In this document: piece after piece, positions 57,415 to 64,000 of the stretch | Numbering within the stretch: the first letter of the stretch is position 1 | Layout: each line of letters opens with the position of its first letter | From: Pseudoalteromonas sp. 3D05 | GTDB taxonomy: Bacteria; Pseudomonadota; Gammaproteobacteria; Enterobacterales; Alteromonadaceae | Reading direction: 5' to 3' | Length of the DNA stretch: 64,000 nucleotides | NCBI RefSeq assembly: GCF_002723455.1 | Contig: NZ_PDUS01000001.1 | Span: forward strand, 157,477 to 221,476 | Made by a program: the position numbers and the translations under genes | The notes under the pieces: generated by a model | Database searches by the model: none | The model's input: the letters and a program-made list of their open reading frames with translations, nothing else | Told to the model about the DNA's origin: nothing

Positions 57415-57558
57415 GTATATCCAATAAACTGGTTATAAATTAGGGGATACGCATGTCAACATCAAGGTAATTAGACCTTAAATGGTAGGGTTAGAATCAT
57501 AAACCTTAACCATTGCAGTTTTATGACAACCTACAAGTGCATGACATAAAACCCTTTG

Positions 57559-58089
57559 TTAGCGTGTATGCGCAACCCAAATAAGTGAATTGGTGTCAAA
57601 ACCATGCTTTTTAGCCGTGGCAACAAAATCATCTTTAACAGCTTGGCTAACCGTAGGCGTACGCGATAACAACCACAAATAATCAGTGTTAAAACCAGAT
57701 ACAAACGCATACTGATAATCTTGTTGGTCCATTTTAAACACCACGTAAGAGCTATAAAACGGGCCAAAAAATGACACCTCCAAGTGCCCCACATCACTGG
57801 CACCGACAAACTTAGCCTTACCCTGTGCCTCGCTCCATTGACCTTCTTCGTCATTAAACCCTTTATTTATCACTTTAACAGAGCCATCGTCATTTAAGCT
57901 GTAAGTGGCCGTTACATTAGATAAGCCACGCTCAAAAGAGTGATCTAATCGGGCAACTTCATACCAGGTTCCTTGGTAACGCGTGAGAGAAAAATCATCA
58001 ACAGGTTTTACGCCGTCAGGCAAGCCACTGCAACCAACAACAAACACACTACACAGCGTGATAAGCGCGGCCAAAAGGAATTTATTCAT
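57559..58089 (-). CDS. blc: bacterial lipocalin (outer-membrane lipoprotein Blc)
   Basis: 176 aa with lipobox FVVGC (Cys20). The lipocalin signature GTWYEVARLDHSFERGL, the YSLNDDG strand and YLWLLSRTP motif are complete. Binds lysophospholipids or other lipids at the outer membrane. Own terminator downstream. Confidence 0.94.
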   Translation of the reverse strand: MNKFLLAALITLCSVFVVGCSGLPDGVKPVDDFSLTRYQGTWYEVARLDHSFERGLSNVTATYSLNDDGSVKVINKGFNDEEGQWSEAQGKAKFVGASDVGHLEVSFFGPFYSSYVVFKMDQQDYQYAFVSGFNTDYLWLLSRTPTVSQAVKDDFVATAKKHGFDTNSLIWVAHTR

Positions 58090-58239
58090 TAAGCTATATC
58101 CTTATCATTAAAAGAACCATTATCTTAGCGGCTTTTAAGCAAAGTTTAACGTATTTAATGGTAAAAAAATCAGTAAATACTGGTTGTTGATGAACGGGTA
58201 GGTTAGGATCAATTTTTTACTAACAAGATGTATAAATAA

Positions 58240-58689
58240 ATGAAGATTTGGGTTGATGCTGACGCCTGTCCTGTGGTGATCAAAGACATTTTATTTCGTG
58301 CCGCCGATCGTACACACACCGACACTATTTTAGTCGCTAACCACGCTATGCGCATACCGCCCTCTAAATACATTAGCCGCGTGCAAGTATCATCGGGGTT
58401 TGATGTAGCTGATGATGAAATAGTAAAACGTGTATCAGCCAACGATTTAGTTATCACCGGTGACATTCCCCTGGCTGCTGAAGTCATTGAAAAAGGCGCA
58501 CAAGCACTGAATCCTCGAGGTGAGCTATACACCTCAGAAAACATTCGCTCATTACTTAATGTACGTGACTTTATGGATACCATGCGTTCAAGTGGCGTAG
58601 AAATGAACGGCGGTCCACCACCACTTAGCCAAACTGACCGACAAAACTTTGCCAACAACCTCGACCGTATTTTAGCGCAAAATAAATGA
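58240..58689 (+). CDS. yaiI: YaiI/YqxD family protein (UPF0178, DUF188)
   Basis: 149 aa with the PIN-like N-terminus [18 protein letters not shown], the VANHAMRIP strand and the [16 protein letters not shown] block. Basic and acidic residues fit a nuclease-like fold, but activity is not established. Overlaps the next gene by four bases (ATGA). A same-length open frame lies opposite; the + strand is chosen by family match. Confidence 0.93.
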   Translation: MKIWVDADACPVVIKDILFRAADRTHTDTILVANHAMRIPPSKYISRVQVSSGFDVADDEIVKRVSANDLVITGDIPLAAEVIEKGAQALNPRGELYTSENIRSLLNVRDFMDTMRSSGVEMNGGPPPLSQTDRQNFANNLDRILAQNK

Positions 58690-59228
58690 TAAACACTGCG
58701 ACTAACCTAGGCATAGGTGATCCACATTTTAACGTGGCGGTTTACATTGCTAAAGCGCCACCTATGCCAGAATACCAAGATTTAGCAAACCTCACCCCAC
58801 TAAACAAAGGCCAAATTAACACCATAAACCAAGCCTGTGGGAATGGTTGGCGCAAAGTATTTAATGTGTATGCCAAAGTGTTGTTTGCACTGCCCAGCGA
58901 ACATTACAGCTTTGCCAAACAAGCCGCTACGTGGCAAATCTATCGCGATGAATTGCTATTGCAAGCAAACAGTAAAACCGCTCTATTATTTAGCCCGCCT
59001 CAATTAAACAACAATAACACTTTGCATATCATTGCAGGGCGCACCCATGCTAAAAACCTTATAAACCAAGGTTTACTAAATATAACGTTAGATTGGCTTG
59101 ATGACGAGTTTGCTATTAATGAGCAACACAAAGTCATTGTTTGCCCATACTTTGATTACCGACAATTAAGTAATATAAAAATAGCCCGATTAAGCCAATT
59201 AGTAGCTAATTGCGCAAAGAGTGGCTAA
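58686..59228 (+). CDS. DUF6942-type hypothetical protein
   Basis: 180 aa, soluble. [38 protein letters not shown] and [15 protein letters not shown] resemble a family known only from marine gammaproteobacteria. Coupled to yaiI by an ATGA overlap, and the next gene, a response regulator, begins 35 bases later, so the three may be one operon. Confidence 0.7.
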   Translation: MINTATNLGIGDPHFNVAVYIAKAPPMPEYQDLANLTPLNKGQINTINQACGNGWRKVFNVYAKVLFALPSEHYSFAKQAATWQIYRDELLLQANSKTALLFSPPQLNNNNTLHIIAGRTHAKNLINQGLLNITLDWLDDEFAINEQHKVIVCPYFDYRQLSNIKIARLSQLVANCAKSG

Positions 59229-59263
59229 CCTTAAAATCAACTAACTTTAAAACTACGTTTACT

Positions 59264-59650
59264 ATGAAAGTACTTGTTGTTGATGATATGCCACTTATGC
59301 GACACGTGTTAATCAACATGTTGCGCAAACTAAATTTTGAGCACATTACTGAGGCTACAGATGGAAAACAAGCCTTAGCATTAATGCAAAAACAAGCGTT
59401 TGATTTAGTAATAACAGACTTACATATGCCTAAAATGGATGGTAAAACGTTATTAACCCGAATTCGCGAAGACCTAATTTTAAGTGATACCCCAGTGTTG
59501 ATGGTCACCTGCGAAGACAACAAAAAATCAATTAAAGAAATCATCGCAGCTAAAGTCACTGGTTTTATCATTAAACCGTTTAATCTAAACACGTTAGAAA
59601 ATCAGTTAAAAAAAATAAACAAAGTACCAGAGCCTAAGCCAGATTGTTGA
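59264..59650 (+). CDS. CheY-like single-domain response regulator
   Basis: 128 aa from ATG 59264, where the receiver begins MKVLVVDDMPLMRHVL; frames further upstream add codons with no support. Phospho-acceptor D52 (VITDLHMPKMDG), T82 and K104 (GFIIKPFN) complete the site. No output domain. No chemotaxis gene or kinase is adjacent, so its partner is unknown. Confidence 0.88.
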   Translation: MKVLVVDDMPLMRHVLINMLRKLNFEHITEATDGKQALALMQKQAFDLVITDLHMPKMDGKTLLTRIREDLILSDTPVLMVTCEDNKKSIKEIIAAKVTGFIIKPFNLNTLENQLKKINKVPEPKPDC

Positions 59651-59754
59651 CATAACGCACGGCAAAAAAGCGTCATAATCTTGTTATCGGTATATAACAT
59701 AAAAAAAATAAGGTATGCTATTTTTTAAGCACTTTATGAGGGAACGAATTTCTG

Positions 59755-60579
59755 TTGGTCAAATTACGCCAGTATTTAGCAAACTTATGCGCTGTGATGC
59801 TACTTTGTATAAGCTACAGTGGCGATGCTGTGCCTTCTTTTGCAGCGAGCAAAGTAAACACCATTGAAATTAGCGCAGGCGAATGGCCTCCTTTTTTAAG
59901 TGAATCACTGCCTGAGCAAGGTGTAATTGCCCACCTTATTCGCGATGTATTTGCACAAGCCAACATTAAAGTAAACTTTACCTTTTTACCGTGGGGGCGT
60001 GCCTACCACGACACGCAAAAACAAAAATACGCCGCCACAGCCGTGTGGATGTTTGAAAAAGAACGCACCAACCATTTTTTGTTCAGTGACGCTGTGCTCA
60101 ATGAGCGGTTTGTGTTTTTTCACCTACAAAGCCGTCCTTTTGATTGGCAATCGGTCAATGATTTAAAAGGCCTGATTCTTGGGGGTGGCCTTGCCTATAG
60201 CTATGGCGCTGAGTTCGATAAAGCACTCGAAGATGAAATATTTGAAATCTCACGCGTGAACAGTAGCGTGCAAAACTTTAAACGCCTCTCGATGAACAGA
60301 ATCGACGTTTTCGCCGAGGAGCAAAGCGTGGGTTATCATGTTTTAAACAACGAACTTGCTGATATTGCAAATACAATAACCCATCACCCAAAGCCACTGT
60401 TAATCAATCAAAGCTTTTTACTGTTCCCTAAAGACGGGGAGAAAAGCCAACAGCTGTTAACTATTTTTAACCAGCAATTAGCCCAATTTAAAAAGGATGG
60501 TCGCTACCAAAGCTATTTTAATGGCCTTGACAGAGGGGACTATCGCCCCGCTCAAACGCAAAGTGATGACGAGCCTTAG
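59755..60579 (+). CDS. periplasmic solute-binding-type protein (SBP_bac_3 family)
   Basis: 274 aa. The start is TTG at 59755 (AGGGAA 10-12 bases upstream); no in-frame ATG fits before the signal peptide, which ends near SYSGDAVPSFA. The domain begins NTIEISAGEWPPFLSESLPE and runs through FTFLPWGRAYHDTQK. Homologues bind amino acids; without ABC genes nearby it may be a sensor-type or orphan binding protein. It is convergent with the metallopeptidase-like gene (5-base gap). Confidence 0.85.
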   Translation: MVKLRQYLANLCAVMLLCISYSGDAVPSFAASKVNTIEISAGEWPPFLSESLPEQGVIAHLIRDVFAQANIKVNFTFLPWGRAYHDTQKQKYAATAVWMFEKERTNHFLFSDAVLNERFVFFHLQSRPFDWQSVNDLKGLILGGGLAYSYGAEFDKALEDEIFEISRVNSSVQNFKRLSMNRIDVFAEEQSVGYHVLNNELADIANTITHHPKPLLINQSFLLFPKDGEKSQQLLTIFNQQLAQFKKDGRYQSYFNGLDRGDYRPAQTQSDDEP

Positions 60580-60584
60580 ATTAC

Positions 60585-61673
60585 TTACAAAATAGGCACA
60601 AATTCAGCTTTAGTATTAACGTGATTTTTGCTCCAATTATTAAAGGCTTCTTCGTACCGTGGGTAGTAATCTATTAGCGTATGAATAACCTGTTCAGCGC
60701 TCAACTTAATACACACATTAGTCGCTTCGTGTTGCAGTAATGCTTTTAACACCTGCTTACCCCGGCTGCTTTGCATTAAAAACCCAACCCACAACGCCGA
60801 GCTTCTATACATTCGTAATGTATCTGCGCCCTGCCAGCTTTCTTCAGAATCAATTAACACCGACAACATAAACAGGCGCTCTTTAAAATATCGGCTGGGT
60901 ACGTTAATGACTTTCTCACTATCAAAGTAAAGTGTATTTTCAAATACTTCGGCGAGTCCCTCGTTTAACCACTTTGGCATCCTGCCAATCAGCCGATAAT
61001 TAAATACATGCATTGCTTCATGCACGGCGGTTGTTAAGCTTTGCTCAGGGTAACGGCTGTTATATTTAACAAAAGCCGTGTTACTCGCGCCAAAATAAAC
61101 ACCAATATTGGTGGAGGAAGAGGAGCCAAACTGCGATATGTAATCCCGATAATAACGCGGTGGCAATACCACTAAGTTAATTTTATAGGGCATAGGAGCA
61201 CTCACTTGAAAGAAACGCCGATATTGAGTGTAAGCAGTACTTAAACGCGTTTTTAAGGTTTGATGGTAATCATCGCTCAACTTAGGGGTAATTAAATTAA
61301 CCGTCGCATAATTACTTAGCCTAAATTGTGATTTTTCAAACTCGAGGTTGTCATCCAATAACGATAAACGCTCTTTGGCATCAGCCGCGGCCTCTTTGTC
61401 GTGCCAATTTAATTGGCATGAGTCTTCTACTTCGGGTTCTTTGGGTTTTGCTTTTTTATATACCGGGGCCGCAGGCGCTGGCCGTTCGACAAGGCGTTGC
61501 GCTTTAACACGCTTGATTGGTTGTTCGGCAGGTTTTTCGACCACTTGCATTGAGGTTTGCACAGGGTTAAACCACTGCATTACAGCATCCACCCAGCCTA
61601 AGCGAACAGCTGCAAAACCTAGCAATACAACGATAATTACGCGGGTTGGAAACGACGACGGCTTTTGCTGCAT
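60585..61673 (-). CDS. membrane-anchored metallopeptidase-like protein (HExxH)
   Basis: 362 aa: an N-terminal hydrophobic helix (about 10-30), a Pro/Lys/Glu-rich linker, and a domain with H218-E-A-M-H222 followed by KWLNEGLAEVFE, where E238 could be the third ligand. This is the peptidase-MA/DUF1570-like gluzincin pattern. Substrate unknown; likely acts in the periplasm. GAGG precedes the ATG. Confidence 0.8.
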   Translation of the reverse strand: MQQKPSSFPTRVIIVVLLGFAAVRLGWVDAVMQWFNPVQTSMQVVEKPAEQPIKRVKAQRLVERPAPAAPVYKKAKPKEPEVEDSCQLNWHDKEAAADAKERLSLLDDNLEFEKSQFRLSNYATVNLITPKLSDDYHQTLKTRLSTAYTQYRRFFQVSAPMPYKINLVVLPPRYYRDYISQFGSSSSTNIGVYFGASNTAFVKYNSRYPEQSLTTAVHEAMHVFNYRLIGRMPKWLNEGLAEVFENTLYFDSEKVINVPSRYFKERLFMLSVLIDSEESWQGADTLRMYRSSALWVGFLMQSSRGKQVLKALLQHEATNVCIKLSAEQVIHTLIDYYPRYEEAFNNWSKNHVNTKAEFVPIL

Positions 61674-61834
61674 TACTCACCTCAAAAAGTAAAAAATCAG
61701 TGTAGCGACTTTAGCCATAATAAAGAACAATTAAGAGGTCTAAACAGTTTATATAGTATAAATAGTATAAATAATCCCTATGCCATCACAATGTTGTTAA
61801 AGCCAGCCTAATGGCGACTGGCTAGGTTGACAGC

Positions 61835-63718
61835 TTAACTTGCCACTAACGTGGATTTTATTTCATCAAAAATACTGGCATCGTCTACTGTTGAGGGCAC
61901 GTTGAGTTCTTCGCCATCCACCAGCTGGCGTAAGTTTTTACGTAATATTTTGCCCGATCGTGTTTTGGGTAATCGTGCAACATGTACAATGGTTTTTAAA
62001 CAGGCAATCGCCCCTATTTGCTCTCTTACCAGCGTAACGAGCTGCTGCTCAACAAGGCAGGCTTCATCGGTGTAATCGTCTTTTAATACGATCATCGCCA
62101 TGGGTAGCTGGCCTTTGAGTGAATCGTTTACACCAAATACCGCGCATTCAGCAACGGCATCGTGAGAAGCAACAATTTCCTCCATTTCACCAGTTGATAA
62201 ACGATGCCCAGCCACATTAATTACATCGTCTGTGCGGCCCATAATAAACAAGTAGCCGTCGTCGTCGATATAACCGCCATCACCTGACAAGTAGTAACCG
62301 GGGTATTCATTTAAGTAACCCGCTTTAAAACGTTCGTCATTTTGCCAAATAGAGGGTAAACAACCTGGTGGCAGAGGCAGTTTAATCACCACGGCACCAC
62401 TTTCGTTGGGGGCACATTGCTCGCCTTCCATATTTAATATTTGCACATCAAACCCCGGCGTTGGCACTGTGGCACTGCCGGGTTTTGTTTCAAGGATTTC
62501 TATACCAATAGGGTTACAGGCAATGGCCCAGCCGGTTTCGGTTTGCCACCAATGATCAAGCACGGGCAACTGTGTATGCTCTTTAAGCCAGTTATAGGTA
62601 GGAGGATCTAATCGTTCACCCGCCAAAAATAACCGTTTTAATGATGAGGTATCGTATTGCTTAAAGCCCAGCGCTTTTGGGTCTTCTTTTTTGATGGCTC
62701 TAAATGCAGTGGGCGCGCTAAATAAGGCATTTACTTTATACTCAGCCACGACCCGCCAAAAGGCACTGGCATCAGGCGTGCGCACTGGTTTTCCTTCATA
62801 CAGCACCGTCGTGCAACGATAAATCAGCGGGGCATACACAATATACGAATGCCCGACAACCCAACCAATATCAGAGGCCGCCCAAAATACTTCACCGGGC
62901 TTCATGCCGTAGACGGTTTCCATGCTGTAATGCATAGCCACTGCATGACCGGCATTTTCTCTTACCACCCCTTTTGGTGTGCCCGTAGTACCAGAGGTAT
63001 ACAAAATGTATAACGGGTGATCTCCTTGCAAGGCAACAGGGGCAACGGGCTGGGCTGTTTGCATTGCCTCTGCCCAATTAATATCACGCCCAGGTATAAG
63101 CTTGGCCGTAACGTACTCACGCTGATGAATAACACAGTGGTCAATTTTATGGCTTGCAAGCTCAAGCGCCCTATCAATCAGCGATTTGTATTCAATAACC
63201 GTGTTTACCTCAACCCCGCACGATGCACTGAGCACTAACTTAGGTTTTGCATCGTCAATTCTGACCGCCAACTCATGCGCCGCAAAACCACCAAACACCA
63301 CAGAGTGAACAGCACCAATACGTGCACAGGCTAACATTCCAATCACCGCTTCTGGGATCATGGGCATATAAATCACCACACAATCGCCTTGCTCTACCCC
63401 TAAATCACGCATAACACCTGCAAACTTAGCCACTTCTTGTTGTAGTTCAAAGTAGCTGTATTGCTTTTGAGTATTGGTTACAGGCGAGTCGTAAATAAGT
63501 GCAGTTTGTTTACCAAACCCCGCATCAACATGTTGATCAAGCGCTAAGTAACAAGTATTGAGCTGCCCATCGGCAAACCAATGGTAAAAATTATTTTCAT
63601 CTTGCGTATACGCTGTGGACGGGGGAGTAAACCAAGGAATTCGCTTACTTTGTGCTAACCAGAATTGAGCCGGATCATTTAAAAACTGTTTGTATTGTTG
63701 TTGGTATTGGCCTGACAT
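61835..63718 (-). CDS. prpE: propionate-CoA ligase
   Basis: 627 aa from ATG 63718, where GGAG lies 7 bases upstream and the family start FLNDPAQFWLAQSKRIPWF follows. AMP-binding motif YILYTSGTTGTPKGVV, SGDGGYIDDDGYLFIMGR, and SGKILRKNL with the conserved C-terminal lysine. Length and sequence favour PrpE over Acs. Makes propionyl-CoA for the methylcitrate cycle; prpBCD are not in the window. Confidence 0.9.
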   Translation of the reverse strand: MSGQYQQQYKQFLNDPAQFWLAQSKRIPWFTPPSTAYTQDENNFYHWFADGQLNTCYLALDQHVDAGFGKQTALIYDSPVTNTQKQYSYFELQQEVAKFAGVMRDLGVEQGDCVVIYMPMIPEAVIGMLACARIGAVHSVVFGGFAAHELAVRIDDAKPKLVLSASCGVEVNTVIEYKSLIDRALELASHKIDHCVIHQREYVTAKLIPGRDINWAEAMQTAQPVAPVALQGDHPLYILYTSGTTGTPKGVVRENAGHAVAMHYSMETVYGMKPGEVFWAASDIGWVVGHSYIVYAPLIYRCTTVLYEGKPVRTPDASAFWRVVAEYKVNALFSAPTAFRAIKKEDPKALGFKQYDTSSLKRLFLAGERLDPPTYNWLKEHTQLPVLDHWWQTETGWAIACNPIGIEILETKPGSATVPTPGFDVQILNMEGEQCAPNESGAVVIKLPLPPGCLPSIWQNDERFKAGYLNEYPGYYLSGDGGYIDDDGYLFIMGRTDDVINVAGHRLSTGEMEEIVASHDAVAECAVFGVNDSLKGQLPMAMIVLKDDYTDEACLVEQQLVTLVREQIGAIACLKTIVHVARLPKTRSGKILRKNLRQLVDGEELNVPSTVDDASIFDEIKSTLVAS

Positions 63719-63864
63719 AAAGGGCTCCAAAACTATAAATGTGTGAGAGACCCTATAAAATGTAGGTGCTTTGTTGAACAATTTATATGCGACCTTGGTC
63801 GGCAAACTGTAGCAAAAAACTCGATAATCCCGTGATCCATGGCCTGTAGCTATGCGCGATCAAT

Positions 63865-63893
63865 AAAAAAGCTGAGCAATTGCTCAGCTTTTA
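63865..63893. terminator. bidirectional terminator
   Basis: AAAAAAGCTGAGC and GCTCAGCTTTT pair around AATT; T runs occur on both strands, longer on the minus strand. It lies upstream of prpE, so it serves genes beyond the window. Confidence 0.78.
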
Positions 63894-63953
63894 TCAATCC
63901 ACACGCTACGTAGCGTACGTTAACTAACCTGAGCTCTGGTTAAGAGATGTACT

Positions 63954-64000
63954 AGGGCCTGTTGACCTTTGCGGATTAAAATTTGTTCAAACTAGGAGCG
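63954..64000. mobile_element. second copy of the MITE-like element, cut by the window end
   Basis: 47 bases match the left end of 50026-50336 with two changes, beginning GGGCCTGTTGACCTTT. TA precedes it (63952-63953). The rest lies beyond the window. Confidence 0.85.

Noticed and set aside
58209..58658. Minus-strand open frame of 149 codons opposite yaiI
   Set aside because: The + strand frame matches the YaiI family throughout and couples to the next gene; the opposite frame is a shadow with no family-like text.
1..64000. CRISPR array, prophage, rRNA or tRNA genes
   Set aside because: No regularly spaced direct repeats, phage structural genes, rRNA stretches or cloverleaf sequences were found on either strand by eye.

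Overview
The window looks like chromosomal DNA of a marine gammaproteobacterium, most probably Pseudoalteromonas or a close relative. The evidence is the AT-rich base composition, the conserved gene order ndk-rlmN-pilW-rodZ-ispG-hisS-yfgM-bamB-der, and the mix of LysR regulators, GGDEF/EAL proteins and periplasmic TPR proteins. This assignment is inference; no rRNA or tRNA gene is present to confirm it.

0-11 kb: the conserved housekeeping block, all on the + strand and with terminators after ndk, bamB and der. It covers nucleotide balance (ndk), rRNA/tRNA methylation (rlmN), a PilW-like lipoprotein carrying C-terminal LysM domains, cell shape (rodZ), isoprenoids (ispG), histidyl-tRNA (hisS), secretion and outer-membrane assembly (yfgM, bamB) and ribosome assembly (der).

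11-18.3 kb: an inorganic-carbon uptake locus. A NhaR-like LysR regulator is divergent from dabB-dabA, which carries all four predicted zinc ligands. It is followed by 0.5 kb of non-coding DNA, a DUF4202 gene and a thioredoxin-fold protein.

18.3-39.5 kb: an accessory-looking stretch of mostly minus-strand genes: a 7TM-type GGDEF protein, esterases, a VOC protein with divergent LysR, a metallo-beta-lactamase-fold protein, a serine hydrolase, anmK, an EamA exporter with divergent TetR regulator over a perfect palindrome, a group of unrecognised small genes, an acyltransferase and a DesK/NarL-type two-component pair. It also holds a membrane-protein gene broken by one in-frame TGA, a small gene remnant, and two related intergenic repeats about 11 kb apart.

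39.7-49.9 kb: curA-like reductase, GST, a KdpE/short-KdpD-like pair divergent from a TrkA/TrkH (Ktr-type) potassium transporter, a YkgJ-type cysteine-cluster protein, a RecQ helicase, a 266-bp inverted-repeat element and type II NADH dehydrogenase.

49.9-64 kb: a 311-bp MITE-like element with TA target duplication (a second copy begins at 63954 and runs off the window), an EAL protein, a TPR protein, an NTF2-like protein, ferredoxin-NADP reductase, a DUF3649/PepSY/DUF3325 iron-reductase-type operon, blc lipocalin, a YaiI-DUF6942-CheY string, a periplasmic solute-binding-type protein, a membrane-anchored metallopeptidase-like protein and prpE. No CRISPR array, prophage or full-length transposase was seen. 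No wholly novel system stands out. The best candidates for unusual biology are the short KdpDE pair beside ktrAB, the dab locus with its flanking DNA, the three repeat families and the TGA-interrupted gene.
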